Assembly: GCF_029227915.1 (NCBI RefSeq)
Contig: NC_079878.1
Span: forward strand, 16,430,001 to 16,494,000
DNA: 64,000 nucleotides
Direction of reading: 5' to 3'
DNA from: Hydractinia symbiolongicarpus
Lineage: Eukaryota; Cnidaria; Hydrozoa; Anthoathecata; Hydractiniidae
Below the pieces are notes generated by a model. The model made no database searches. It saw nothing but the letters and a program-made list of their open reading frames with translations, and was not told the DNA's origin. Both the position numbers and the translations under genes were made by a program. Below are positions 1-11,655 of this stretch, piece by piece. The stretch's first letter is position 1, and each line of letters opens with the position of its first letter.

Positions 1-195
1 AGTATTCATAGTAAGAAACTGATTGGAGTTTTGTTAGGAGAACGCTAGCAAGCTACTCACTGAGAAAGTTGTGTTGTTTAGATTTTTTAGTAGGGAAATG
101 AATTTGGGTGTATAACGATTTTTTAGCCGTTTCTTTCTGACCTAAATTTTTCCTTAAATATTAAGTTTCTTGTGCCTTGCGCCGTAAAAATATTT

Positions 196-856
196 TCTTT
201 AAGCACTTATTTTTGCAAGAATATATGTCTAAGCTTAATAGCTTGTTTTAAATATGAACATTTGTATGACGCACAAAATTGATTAGAAGTTTACTTTTTT
301 TATTGTATATCAAACGAACTGCACTTTTTGTGTCCAAGCAATAGGCCGTTACATGTAGTAGAAAATGCCATTAGCTAGCTATAATAACTTATAGCATGCT
401 TTATTTTATTAAGGCATTATATATTTTCAAGCCATAGTCATGCTAAGAATATATTAAAAATGAGGATAGTATTTGTCATGAAAGTTAAGAACATCGAGGC
501 TGAAACTAAAACATACTATTGTTATAAAAACAGCGTGTATATCCTAGAGAAGTAATTTTTCCGTTGCTACTGTGTTTAACAGTACAGACTGTGTAATACA
601 GTGTTGATGTCGTTATAAAAAACCTAAATCCTAAACTTAAATCAATGTTTACATCTGTTACTTTACGACCGTTTGAAATATATTCGCTTCTTAAATTCGA
701 AAACACTGCATTGTTATCTTCTTTGATTTTATGCGTGATTTTCTTGATTATAAGTTTGGGTCTGTAAGGCACACTGTTCTTTTAATATTTTGGACTGAAA
801 TATTTCGGTAGATATACAATTATATCAACTGATTCAAGTTTTTATATTTCTCTTTT
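196..856 (+). repeat. Dispersed direct repeat, copy 1
   Basis: About 650 bp that match 4116-4850 in the same orientation over most of the length, including the shared blocks CTTTAAGCACTT, GACGCACAAAATTGATTAG and TGTTATCTTCTTTGATTTTA. Divergence and small indels indicate an old duplication or two copies of a transposon family. No coding potential was recognised. Confidence 0.75.
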
Positions 857-867
857 ATCTTATATAT

Positions 868-1035
868 TAATTCCCTAGCGTGAGTAAAACTGTGAGTCCA
901 CGACACGCAAAGTACGGGTCTTCTAGCGACGTGGCGTTACGCTAAATTTAACCAAGTTAAAAAAACGCAAATCAGGGGGTTACTATTTAAACATTTAATT
1001 CTCTTTTCTTATTACTTTAAAAAATAAAACTCTGT
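868..1035 (+). repeat. Left arm of a long inverted-repeat pair
   Basis: Contains GTGAGTCCACGACACGC, GACGTGGCGTTACGCTAAA and AAAAAACGCAAATCAGGGGG. The same blocks occur in reverse complement at 9779-9960, in mirrored order, with roughly 80 percent or better similarity by eye. The arms could be the terminal inverted repeats of one ~9-kb element or two independent copies of a MITE. Confidence 0.7.
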
Positions 1036-1607
1036 TTTTTATTTTATTAAAACTATTTCTATTTTTTTTTGTAAACGTTTGTATTTGTTATTTTATTTTA
1101 AAAGTCCCACGGGGTCGTTATAGATAGAATAATTTAATTTTACCCCCGGTTTACAATGTGCGCGCGTATCTAACGGAAACAAGTTGTTTATCACTTTAAA
1201 GAAACATATACATTAACATACGTTCACATGAACATGTCATTTAAAAAGTTGTTTATCAACTGAAAAAGAAAACCGAAGCGAAGAAGGTTGTCTCTTTTTT
1301 AAATTAATCCTGAAAAAAGTTATTTCAAACAATGTTTACTCATCATAAGGTTAGCCTAAGCCTCGTTTTTGTGTTCTGGGACCGAGGTTGCTTCCTTTTA
1401 TAGAAGATCTATCGAATTCGAATATGAATGTAATTCGAATCTGAAATGTAAAAAAAAAACTGTTGTTGTCGAACGAAGTTGGTGTTGTTAGTTAGAAATA
1501 TTTCTAACGAAAGATGATTTAACATCACAAAAATAATTGATTGGAAATGTATTAGGCAATATTAGCTATACATTTTCAATTCGTTCTCTTTGGGATGAAG
1601 CAAAGTT

Positions 1608-1800
1608 TAGTATTCGAAGTAAAAAATTGATTGGAGTTTTATTGAGAGAACTCTAACGCTAAAAGCAAATGTGTTGTTTAGATTATTTGGTAGAGAAATG
1701 AATATGGGTGCATAACGGTTTTTAGCCGTTTCTTTCAGAGCTAAATTTTCCTTATTAACTTTCTTTTTGTGTCTTTGAAAAATATTTTCTTTAAAGACAA
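1608..1800 (+). repeat. Second copy of the window-start repeat
   Basis: Reproduces bases 1-210 with substitutions and small indels: AGTATTC, ATTGATTGGAGTTTTATT, TGTTGTTTAGATT, TTTAGCCGTTTCTTTC and AAAATATTTTCTTTAA occur in the same order. This is a dispersed non-coding repeat. Confidence 0.65.
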
Positions 1801-3355
1801 TTAATTCTGATATATATCACAACCACATCTCGGTAGAGGTTAAGGGAAATAGCAAAGCACGGTTTTTTTTGTTATGTGGTGTCATTCGTAAAGAGTGAGC
1901 CAATGACATAAATTTTTAGGATTTACGCACAGGGTACTTTGATTACACTCATAAGCGCAAGAAATGCACACATAAATTTTGGTACTTATTACAAAAATAC
2001 CACTGGGTTTGTTTACAAAAGAGAACAGCCTCGACGTTGTTTTATGTTGTTCTTACAGGTAGCTTAGCTACCCTATATAGCTACATTAAGGATTAAACTA
2101 GCATTTATTACTTAATACTCAGTAAAATAGGTCAAGTTTAAATATTAAATTTTTTCACTATAGCTAGCTAGACTAAGTATGAAAGGACAAGGCTGAGCTT
2201 TTTAGCTGGGTTTAAAATCAAAACTTAGGAGGAAAATTACATCGCAGTTTTTAAAATTATATTACACATACTACAGAACACCTGCGGGAAATCTCATTGT
2301 TCATCAAGTTACCCCATATGGGTAATATGGAAGATTTCTTCATAAAAAACCTCAGAAACCTTTTCAAGTGGATTACTTTCACATTAACAAAAATTGAAAA
2401 TTTTTAAGATGAACTTTTGCGATTTTGTCATTTATTAGTTTTCAAATTTCTCGCTGGAAATTTAAAAGGTTTAAAACCCATGTCGCACAGTAACTTTTTC
2501 GTCCTTATCATAATGTGATATACATAAGCTATGGAACAACTTTTGCAGGAAAATAAAAACACATAAATAGAAAAAGGTTGTTATAAAAATAATATAAATT
2601 AATTTCAAACCGATTAGTCCCTGCAGCCATTTTGGTGTCAGCAGTATGAAAAACTATGCTAAAACCATAATAAGTAAAAGTCCTATTACTTCAGTAAAAA
2701 TTGAAATAATGACTTGAAACTTAGTATATTATATGTTTTAGACCAGTTTGATGAAATGAACCAAAAAATTTTTTTGCTACTATTATAATTCTTGAGTTCC
2801 TGAATTTAGCCATTTTTGGGGACGCCGATAAACCTTTTTTGAAAGCATATTATTTTGACAAGCCATGTGTACAGATAACATTCAAAGTGATTCTCAGGAT
2901 TTAAAATAATTTAAACATATGAAATGTGTCCCAGGTTTAGGACCATATACCTTATCCTGCTCTATAAATACAAAGTTGTTAGAAGTTATTTTTTTGTCCA
3001 CCTGGATCTGCAACACGTTTACTTGCACTAATCGCTCAGCCTAGTGCCACTCACAATTAATTTTTGAATATCTACAGGAACTTATTATGCAAGATGAAAA
3101 ATGCTAAACAACTGTATTTGCTTTGCAGAAGTAACAATAGGCTTCATCATAAGTCCTGTGAATGTTGGTTTATAAAAAATGTATTATACCTTTATGCTAT
3201 AAGCACTCCACTGGATTTGTAACACATTACACTAAGTGTCCTCCGTATGACACAGTTTACCCTTTACTAAGTCTTAACCTGGACAGAGACTTTACGTCTT
3301 CCGGCTCCAAGCGAATATTACTTCTGGCTATACTTTCCAAAATTTTGTTATTTCA

Positions 3356-3471
3356 TAAAAGAAACCTGAAAATCTACAAATATTTATTTATGAAAAACAG
3401 GTTTCTGTTCGATAAAAGAAACCTGAACATTTGCAGAAATTTATTTATGAAATATAGGTTTCTGTTTGTCG
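3356..3471 (+). repeat. Two tandem copies of a hairpin repeat
   Basis: A ~57-bp unit is present twice in tandem. Each unit starts with AAAAGAAACCTG and ends with CAGGTTTCTGTT or AGGTTTCTGTT, so each is itself an inverted repeat able to fold with GAAACCTG/CAGGTTTC arms. A 124-codon open frame runs through it, but the internal repetition makes that frame unlikely to be a gene. Confidence 0.7.
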
Positions 3472-3801
3472 TGACAACATATTTAACCAACATGCAATGC
3501 CTTGCACACCTAACTAGCTATATACTCAAGTCTTGACTGTTCACTGTTATGGGAGGTCCAAATTGCTAGCAAGTAGCTATCTTTATTTAAAATGACAGAA
3601 TGCCTTGAAAAATCTTTTGTATAGCTAGCCTCATAAAACTAACATATTTAGCTCTTGTACTTTATCACTTAATTATTTAATAACAAATGTGCCCCTGAAG
3701 TGCTGGCATGGTATTAGCTAGGTAGCTTAAAATCACAAAATAAATATTATCCAGATGTGACCATCCCTCATCATCAGACATCGGAAAGGCGTTTCTGTTC
3801 T

Positions 3802-4107
3802 TTACTTCTCATTCTGGGGTACCTCAAATTCTTGTAAATCCAATGAAAAAAAATTACTAAGACTTCCTCTTCTTTCCCTTGCACGACTCATGGCATTTCT
3901 CAGCATGTCTTCAGTTCGAAGCCACGATTCCTTAGCTTCCAACTGCGTCTCGTTCACAAGTTTCAGTGCTAGCCAATGTGATGGACAACGTCGAGGAACC
4001 CTGGGTAACTTTGAAAAAATGTGGTTCTGCCTTATGATTTTTAGATTTTTGCTGCTGATATCAGCATATTTTAGCCCTTGAGTGCCACACCTCCGTATAT
4101 ATAGGAG
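3802..4107 (-). CDS. Unrecognised open frame, possible exon
   Basis: A minus-strand frame of 101 codons runs from a stop at 4108-4110 to a stop at 3802-3804. It is basic and helical in character, with blocks such as PRVPRRCPSHWLALKLVNE and RAMSRARERRGSL-like residues (observed MSRARERRGSLSNFF). It has no ATG near its beginning (the first Met is mid-frame), so it would have to be an exon or a fragment. I do not recognise the family. The residue composition looks more protein-like than the neighbouring frames, but it could be a transposon relic. Confidence 0.3.
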   Translation of the reverse strand, partial: LLYIRRCGTQGLKYADISSKNLKIIRQNHIFSKLPRVPRRCPSHWLALKLVNETQLEAKESWLRTEDMLRNAMSRARERRGSLSNFFSLDLQEFEVPQNEK

Positions 4108-4115
4108 TTAATTAT

Positions 4116-4850
4116 CTTTAAGCACTTTTTTTGTAAGAATATACTCGGAAAAATGGATCAGAAGTTTAGAATATCCTAAGAATATGTCTAAGCTTGATTG
4201 TTTGTTTTAAATATAAACATTTGTATGACGCACAAAATTGATTAGAAGTTTACTTTTTTTATTGTATATCCGACGAACTGAATTTTTTTGTGTCCAAGCA
4301 ATGAGGCCGTTACATGTAGAAATTTTCATTAGCTAGCTATAGTAACTTATAGCAGGATTTATTATATTAAGGCATTATATATTTTCAGGACATAGAAGAT
4401 ATTGAGAATATTGAGAATAGCATTTGTCCAAAAGGTTAAGAGCATCGAGGCTGAAACGAAAACACACTATTCTTATAAAAACAGCGTGTATATCATAGAG
4501 AAGAATTTATATAAACTGCAAAAAGTAATTTTTCCGTTGTTACTGTTTTAAACACTACAGACTGTGTGACTCAGTGTTGATAATAAACCTAAACCTAATA
4601 CCTAAACTTAAATCAATGTTTACATCTGATATGTTACGATCGTTTGAAATATATTCGATTCTTAAATTCGAAAACGCTGCATTGTTATCTTCTTTGATTT
4701 TACGCGTGATTTTCTTGATTATAAGTTTGGTTTTGTATGACAAACTGTTCTTTCTGTTTTTTTAATATTTTGGATTGAAATATTTTGGTAGATATACAAT
4801 ATACCAAATGATTCAAGTTTTTTATTTCTCTTTTTCATATGTTTTCAGCT
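4116..4850 (+). repeat. Dispersed direct repeat, copy 2
   Basis: Same-orientation partner of 196-856. Short open frames on both strands in this interval mirror those in copy 1, which shows they follow the repeat rather than a gene. It runs directly into the family ending in the AACCTCGA hairpin at 5164. Confidence 0.75.
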
Positions 4851-5163
4851 ATTAATTTCTTATATTTTGCATATGCAACAGCCTGAATAGCTGATTTTGT
4901 ATGACTTAACAAAAAATGTTGGATTTTTTTTTTAATGTTTGGTGTCCTTTTTTTTCCTGGTGCACTTCTGGAATGGCAAAGCAAGTATATAGTTTTAGCG
5001 TATTCCTCTTTTTACGTAACGGTTGTTATACGCGTTTGATTTTTTTGGACATTTTCCATTTTTATTTCATAATTTTTTTTTATTATTTTTTTTGTTGCAC
5101 ATACTTATATTTTTAGATTTTTTGTTTCAGCGTTGATAAACATAGAATAATGCAGATTGTGAG

Positions 5164-5234
5164 CAACCTCGATCCCAGGGCATTTTTTTATGCCATCCGT
5201 TATAAAAGAGACAAAGAGCCTGGGGTCGAGGTTG
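5164..5234. repeat. AACCTCGA-type hairpin repeat, copy 1
   Basis: CAACCTCGATCCCAGGGC at the left pairs imperfectly with GAGCCTGGGGTCGAGGTTG at the right, around a spacer holding AAAAGAGACAAAGAG. Related hairpins occur at 9226-9300 and 9513-9583 with similar flanks (TTGTTGCAC upstream, AATGCAGATTGTGAG just before). This looks like the terminal part of a MITE or SINE-like family. Confidence 0.75.
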
Positions 5235-5294
5235 AAATTCAGTGGATTCTTCCACGGGAAATCGGCTAGTGTGTTTTTAACTAATAATTTCTTA

Positions 5295-8081
5295 CTAGTC
5301 GATAAGGCCCGTGGAAAAATCCACTTAGGCAGGACAACAGAGAAAAATAACCGTCATTTAAATTTTGAAGACGTCAGCAGAGACATGTCAGAACACAAAA
5401 CTTTTTTTTTCAGAAATGTGTATGCCTGTTGCCTTCATCGTATAGATCTTGAAACGCTGATCAAGAAAATGTATAGGATCGTGTATTTTTGACAAACGGT
5501 TGCAGAGATATTAGGGTTTGAAGGTTTTTTGATGACGTCATCAACCCGTCCATTCCCGAAACGGATTCAGGGACCCAGGTTTGGGAAACTTACCCAAATT
5601 GGTCAAAGGTGGTCCCTAGTTACCTACGCAGGAGATGACGTCAGTTATTTCCACCCGTTTCCAAGTTATTTAGCCTTAAATTTAAAAGTGCAATGCAATG
5701 GCTTCACTTATCTTAATATACTTTCCTTTGACGTTAATATTGCTTTAACGTCAAAGTTTGGTAATTTACAGAACAAATTTATAGACGATGTTTTATAGAC
5801 TTTATCAAAGAAATTTTATCCACTTTGCAAAAGTCACAGACAGACAGAACTGGCGTATTATTATATAGACTAGTCGATAAGGCCAGTGGAAAAATCCACT
5901 GAGGCAGGATAAACATTTTGATGACGTCAGCAACCTATGCATTAAAAATTTAGAATTTTGTTTTCGCGTTGCATCTATTGTGTAGAGATTAAAGTGCTGA
6001 TCAAGAAAATGTATATGACCATGTGCTTTTGGTATGAGCGGTTAATGAGATTAAGGAAGGGTTTAAAAATTTTGCTGACGTTAGCAATGGCCCTATCAAG
6101 ACCGAAATATTTTTTTATAAATTTGTATACCCGTTGAATTCATCGTATAGATCTTGAAATGCTGATCAAGAAAATGTATAGGAACATGAACTTTTGACAA
6201 ACGGTTGCAGAGATATTGGGGTTTGTAGGGTTTGTGATGACGTCATCAACCCATCCATTCCGAAACGGACTCGAGAACCCAGGTTTGGCAAACTTACCCA
6301 AATTGGTCCCAGGTGGTCCCTAGTTACCCACTCGATGAAATATCATTGACGTCACCACCTCGTTTCCAAGTTATTTGGCCTCAAAGTTTTAAGTGCACTG
6401 TAACGGCTTCATTAATTTAATATTGGATTTTGACGTTAAAGTAGTGTTATTGACGTCGCGCCGTAACGTCAAAAAATTTAACATATTAGACATGCATTTT
6501 TCGGTTACTTCAAAGAAAATTTCGGTAAGATTAAAGGAAAATGAACATATCCACTTTGCCTGTTACAGACACACGGAACTGGCGTATTATTATATAGACT
6601 AGTCGATAAGGCCTGTGGAAAAATCCACTTAGGCAGAAGGACAATGGAAAAGTAGATTGTTTTAGATTTTTTGCTGACGTCAGCAGTGCAATTACAAAAA
6701 TATTTGGCGAAATTTAGTTTATTCGTTGCCTGTACTATGCAGATGTTAAAACGCTGACCAAGAAAATGTATATGATCATATCTTTTTTATAAGCAGTTAA
6801 TGAGACATAAGGGTTTTAACATTTTGCTGATGTCAGCAATGGCCAGTCAAACACCCCAAATTTTTTTTTTAAAAATTTGTATACCTGCTGCCTTCATTGT
6901 ATAGGTCTTGAAGCGCTTATCAAGAAAATGTATAGGATCGCGTATTTTTGACAAACGGTTGCAGAGATATTAGGATTTGAAGGTTTTTCGGTGACGTCAT
7001 CAACCCGTCCATTCCGAAACGGATTCAAGGACCCAGGTTTGGGAAACTTACCCAAATTGGTCCCAGGTGGTCCCTAGTTACCCACGCGGTCCCTAGTTAC
7101 CCACGCGGTGAAAAATCATTGACGTCACCACCTCGTTTCCAAGTTATTTGGCCTCAAAGTTTTAAGTGCACTGTAACGGCTTCAATAATTTAATATAGGA
7201 TATTGACGTTAAAGTAATATTATTGACGTCGCGCCGTAACGTCAGAAAATTTAACATATTGGATATGCATTTTTGGGCAACATCAAAGGAAAATGACGAT
7301 ATCCACTTTGCCTGTTACAGACACACGGAACTGGCGTATTATTATATAGATACTAGTCGATAAGGCACGTGGAGAAATCCACTTAGGCAGATGGGCAATG
7401 GAAAAATAGGTTGTTTTAGATGTTTCGCTGAAGGCAGCAGTGAAGATCCCAAAAAAATTAGAGAAATTTATTTTATTCTTTTATTGTATTGTGTAGAGGT
7501 TTAAACGCTGATTAAAATAATGTATAGGATGATATGTTTTCGAGGAACGCAAAAGCAGATATAAGGGTTTAAAAATTGTGCTGACGTCAACAAAGGCCCG
7601 TGAAAACACAAAACATTTTTTTTTGAAATTTATATACCTGTTGCCTTCCTTGTATAGATCTTGAAACGCTGAGGAATAGGATCATGTACTTTTGACAAAC
7701 GGTTGCAGAGATATTAGAGTTTGAAGGTTTTTTGATGACGTCATCAACCCGTCCATTCCGACACGGATTTGGGGACCTAGGTTTGGGAAACTTACCCAAA
7801 TTGGTCCCAGGTGGTCCCTAGTTACCCACGCGGTGAAAAATCATTGACGTCACCACCTCGTTTCCAAGTTATTTGGCCTTAAAGTTTTAAGTGCACTGTA
7901 ATGGCTTCACTAATCTTAATTAACTTTCCTTTGACGTCAATACTATTTAACCGTTAAAGTTTGGTACATTACAGAACAATTTTATAGGCGATGTTTTATA
8001 GAATTTGTTAAAGAAAATTATAAAGAATATAATCCACTTTGCAAAAGTCACAGACAGAACTGGGGTATTATTATATAGACA
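5295..8081 (+). repeat. Four-unit head-to-tail tandem array
   Basis: Units begin CTAGTCGATAAGGC at 5295, 5870, 6599 and 7353 and end TATTATTATATAGA, giving lengths of about 575, 729, 754 and 728 bp. Each starts with a small hairpin (GTGGAAAAATCCAC). Most carry CATCAACCCGTCCATTCCGA, a GGGACCCAGGTTTGGGAAAC block with internal inverted pairs, and several TGACGTCA or TGACGTC sites. Partial copies occur at 8775-8913, 9966-10140 and 20183-20790. The TC...CTAG junctions recall rolling-circle (Helitron-like) termini, but I see no clear 3' hairpin before CTAG, so the class is undecided. Confidence 0.85.
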
Positions 8082-9225
8082 AGAACTACTACATGTTAAA
8101 TAAAAATCGTTTCGTCATATTCCATGTAACCGATGTATATAAGTTTAGCTAGTTACACAAAATGTGAAAAATACATTATTTGCATACACAAAATGTGAAA
8201 AATACATTATTTGCTTAAAAACAGTCCTTAAACTCTTTTTAAATATTATGTAATACTTTTTTAAAAGTTGTTGTGGCTTGTTAATTTAAGCTTAAAATGT
8301 CAAATCAAATAAGTTACAGTCACATTCTTAGCAAAGACCAATAAGATAACATTACGGTAGCTAGCTTAGCTACATGTAAAAAGCAACATACAACTGAAGC
8401 AAACATAAGCTAGCTACAGCAGCTAATAGCTGGTCAGTTGAATATAAACTGGAGACTTAGCTAGGTATAAAGAACATGGCTACATATTTATAAAGTCCAA
8501 GCTAGCTAGCTATTAGGTTGTTGTTGGTGTGGTTGGTTTTATGATGCTAGCTAACAAACATGTCTCGCATCAATAATATCATCAAAACTGAAAAAAACAT
8601 AAACAAACCTTACAGAAACCTTTCTATACTTCATTTATATACCATGCCCCTTTTTAAATGCTTTTGTAAAGATTTATTTTGAAGGAAAGAGTAGAAATTG
8701 CTTAAAAAGAACAGCCATCTTTTTTGCAAACACAATTTCCGTTACTTTGTGCTAGAACTTCATTTAACAAACCACATAAAACTGGCAGCTTTTCACGACA
8801 AAGAAGACATAATTTTTTCGGCGACTTCAAAGAGAATTTCGGCAACATCAAAGGAAAATGGCGATATCAACTTTGCCTGTCACAGAGACACGGAACTGGC
8901 GTATTATTATATAGATTTTGAGTATAACTTTGAAAGGTTTACCGTATGCAATAGACTGAATAGCTGATTTTGTGCGACTTAATGAAAAATGCTAGGTTTT
9001 TTTTAAACGTTTGGTATCCCTTTTTACCCTGGTGTACTTCTGGAATAGCAAAGCAAGTATATAGTTTTAGCGTATTTAATTTTTTACGTAACGGTTGTTA
9101 GACACCTTTGATTTTTTTACACATTTCCCATTTTTATTTTTTATATATATTTTTTTTCGCACATGCTTATGTATTTAGAAGTTTTGTTTTAGCGGTTATA
9201 AACATAAAATAATGCAGATTGTGAG
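8082..9225. other. Gene-free repeat fragments
   Basis: Holds a short tandem duplication of CACAAAATGTGAAAAATACA (8156-8213), TAGCTAGC-rich sequence, the 3' tail of an array unit (about 8775-8913, ending TATTATTATATAGA) and the 5' part of the hairpin family. No gene was seen. Confidence 0.6.
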
Positions 9226-9300
9226 CAACCTCGACCCCAGGGCTTTTTCTTTTTTTGTCATCCCGTTACAAAAGAGACAAAGAGCCCAGTGTCGAGGTTG
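9226..9300. repeat. AACCTCGA-type hairpin repeat, copy 2
   Basis: CAACCTCGACCCCAGGGC pairs with GAGCCCAGTGTCGAGGTTG. The spacer contains CGTTACAAAAGAGACAAAG. Flanks resemble copy 1 at 5164. Confidence 0.75.
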
Positions 9301-9512
9301 AAATGTGAGTTTTGAAAATTCAAATTACTGTGTTGTCTGATATACTTTTGTTCCTGGTGTACTTCTGGCATGGCAAAGCAAGTATAAAAGTAACAGTTGT
9401 TACACGCCTTTGCATTTTGCTTTTTTATTTTTTATTTTTTTGTTGCACCTGCTTATATTTTTAACGGTTTTGGTTTCAATGGGTATAAATATAAAGTAAT
9501 GCAAACTGTGAG

Positions 9513-9583
9513 CAACCTCGATCCCAGGGCCTTTTCTCTCTTTTTTCCGTCTCGTTATAAAAAGAGACAAAGGGCCGAGGTTG
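9513..9583. repeat. AACCTCGA-type hairpin repeat, copy 3
   Basis: CAACCTCGATCCCAGGGC on the left, a shortened right arm GGGCCGAGGTTG, and the same AAAAAGAGACAAAG spacer. A flank-only copy lacking the hairpin is found at about 30210-30400. Confidence 0.7.
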
Positions 9584-9778
9584 GATTGTAAGTTTTAAAA
9601 ATTCAAATTACCATGCTGTATGTTTTTGTTTGGTATCCCTTACACGCATTTCATGGAGTCATTTAGTGAGATGTGTTTTGAAATGCTTTGACAAACTTCT
9701 TTACTAATAATTTTAGCGAATAATTTTCGCATTGTCAGAGGGTTACAGCAAGTAAATAGTTTCAATAAAATAAAGTTT

Positions 9779-9960
9779 TCAGTAAAATAGACATTTATTT
9801 TTTAAGGTAATAAGAAAGAAGACCTAAATGATTATATAGTGACCCCCTGATTTGCGTTTTTTTAACTTTTAAAAAAAAGTAAATTTTAGCGTAACGCCAC
9901 GTCATAAAAAGTGACCCGTACTGTGCGTGTCGTGGACTCACATGGTTACTCACACAAGCG
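9779..9960 (-). repeat. Right arm of the long inverted-repeat pair
   Basis: Reverse complement of the 868-1035 repeat: CCCCCTGATTTGCG, TAGCGTAACGCCACGTC and GCGTGTCGTGGACTCAC occur in the mirrored order. The arms enclose almost 9 kb of repeat-rich DNA. Confidence 0.7.
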
Positions 9961-10279
9961 TATTATGATAAGAGATTGACGTGAAGTAGTAGTAGTATTG
10001 ACGTCGCGCCTTAACGTCAGAAAATTCAACATATTAACATATTATGCCTTTTTCGGCAACATCAAAGCAAAATGAACACATCCACTTTGCCTGTTACAGA
10101 CACACAGACACACTTAGCGTATTATTTACACTAAAACGGGCTTTGCGAACACTGAAATAGGCTTAAACGAGGGCAAAAATCAACCTCGTATGCGGACGTT
10201 TTAGACAGAAACGAAACATTGAAAAAAAACAATGACAACTTAAATGTGTTTCGTTAGCATAAATCATTTTAAGACTGTT

Positions 10280-10440
10280 TCGCCCAATGTCAGGGCTCGT
10301 CAGCATGCCTAGGACAAATAAAAAATAGATTAAAAATTTAGTTCGTTAAGCCCGACATGGACAGTCATACTGCCGCTCCGGAAACCAGGTACTGTCGGCT
10401 GGAGTCAGACCGAGCCCGCAATAAGGAAAATTTATTTATA
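10280..10440 (-). repeat. Dispersed repeat related to 46050-46320
   Basis: Contains GACTGTTTCGCCCAATGTCA, GCTCGTCAGCATGCCTAGG, GACATGGACAGTC and GGTACTGTCGGCTGGAGTC. The reverse complement matches the repeat at 46050-46320, where CCTAGGCATGCTGACGAGCC and TTGGGCGAAACAGTC occur. No protein was recognised. Confidence 0.7.
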
Positions 10441-10496
10441 GAAAGAGATTATTGTTAAAGTGGAAGTAAAGAAATGGCTCTGCACGCACAGGAATT

Positions 10497-10680
10497 AATT
10501 ATCATTGCAGCTAGCTGTTTTGTCACATCATCGTATGATATTGTAAAATCTACAGAGGGTTGAGTATTATCATTACAGCTTGCTGTTTTGTTACATCATC
10601 GTATGATGAATGTTAAATTCTTAGAGGGTTAAGTATTATCATTGCAGCTTGCTGTTTCGTCACAACATCGCAAAAACAAA
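10497..10680 (+). repeat. Three-copy ~69-bp tandem repeat
   Basis: Units begin ATTATCATTGCAGCT at about 10497, ATTATCATTACAGCT at about 10567 and ATTATCATTGCAGCT at about 10636. Each continues with GCTGTTT, CACATCATCGTATGAT and GAGGGTT. The third unit is truncated. There is no spacer diversity of the CRISPR type. Confidence 0.8.
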
Positions 10681-11085
10681 TGTAATGTATACAACTACTG
10701 CAAGAAGGTAAATGAAAGAAACTAAAAAGAAGGTAATTGGATTTATAACGTTATCATCACCTTCATCACCACCACGTAAAATTTAAGCATTCGAGAAAGC
10801 TTAGAAGGAAAAAAAGACTTAGTTGCTCCTTGACCCAGGTACTGTCAGCGGAGCCTACTGAGCCCGGGGACAATTTTGAATCAATCAGGTTTGTAATCAC
10901 CAAAAAAAGGGGGGGAGAGGGGAGAGAGAAATATATTGGGTATGAAACTTATTACAGAAAGTAGTTTCTTAGGTATGGATTTGTACAAAAAATTATACTT
11001 TATTTTAAAATTTATTTATATTTATATTTTTATTTAGAAAAGGAAGAAACGATATTATTTATTTTATTACTTGTTAATTTTAACT

Positions 11086-11400
11086 TTAGATATAAACAAT
11101 CTGAGTATATATTGACATGAGGCTACATAGAAAAATAATTAATTTAAACATTTTACTTAAAATCCAATCTCCTGTTTTTAACAGCAAACTTCGTTCACAT
11201 TCGCAGGATGTCACTGGTAATGTGGCAAGAATTCTTAAGGCCACAGTCAAATTTTCAAATTGTAATGATAAAATTGCTTTAAGAGTGGCTGAAATATTAT
11301 CAGGATAACTATCCTGCATCTCCCAGTACTTATGCCAAGCTCAGCATCAAGAGCTAAAAAGTTTGGCATGTCATCAGAATAAAAGCTACAATCAATATAA
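11086..11400 (-). pseudogene. C-terminal fragment of an OTU-hAT transposase
   Basis: The minus strand encodes YSDDMPNFLALDAELG and then, after a frameshift, a segment with ALRILATLPVTSCECERS, which is the hallmark of the hAT C-terminal dimerisation region. The next residues diverge into nonsense. The relic at 14382-17897 on the same strand stops where this piece begins (around FTAFC / SFYSDD). I infer that both are parts of one transposon separated by a ~3-kb insertion block. It is non-functional. Confidence 0.65.
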
Positions 11401-11655
11401 AAAGTGTTGCGGAGAGGTTGCCAAGGCAAAGGCATTAAGCACGGCAAAGGTAGCCAAGGAAAGAGGAAGACGAATCAGCAAGGCAGGGGTAGGCAAAGCA
11501 TGGGAGGCACAGGCAAGGTCATAGTAGGCAGGAACCAGAAAAGGCATGGGAAGGGTAGGCAAAGGCATTAAGCACGGCAAGAAAAGGACACGGCAATGTA
11601 CGGCAAAGCAGGCAAGGAAACAGGAAGAGGAATCAGCAAGGCAGGTTTATTTGTT
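11400..11655. repeat. Purine-rich satellite, ~133-bp period
   Basis: AAAGGCATTAAGCACGGCAA occurs at about 11429 and 11562, a period of 133 bp, together with repeated AATCAGCAAGGCAGG and GGCAAGGAAA motifs. It is strongly G/A-biased on the plus strand. Apparent minus-strand open frames (MPCLMPLP repeated) come from this repetition and are not genes. Confidence 0.75.

Larger units (their letters stand above)
1..3355. other. Gene-free AT-rich repeat region
   Basis: No convincing coding region. The stretch holds dispersed repeats: bases 1-210 recur in diverged form at about 1608-1800, and 196-856 recur at about 4116-4850. Runs of TAGCTAGC-like sequence are frequent. Short open frames here lack codon structure or recognisable motifs, so I treat this as intergenic or intronic DNA. 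Confidence 0.6.

Noticed and set aside
3162-3536. 124-codon open frame
   Set aside because: It runs through two tandem hairpin repeats, and the encoded repetition explains its length.
11392-11580. Minus-strand frame with MPCLMPLP repeats
   Set aside because: It is a product of the purine-rich satellite, not a gene.
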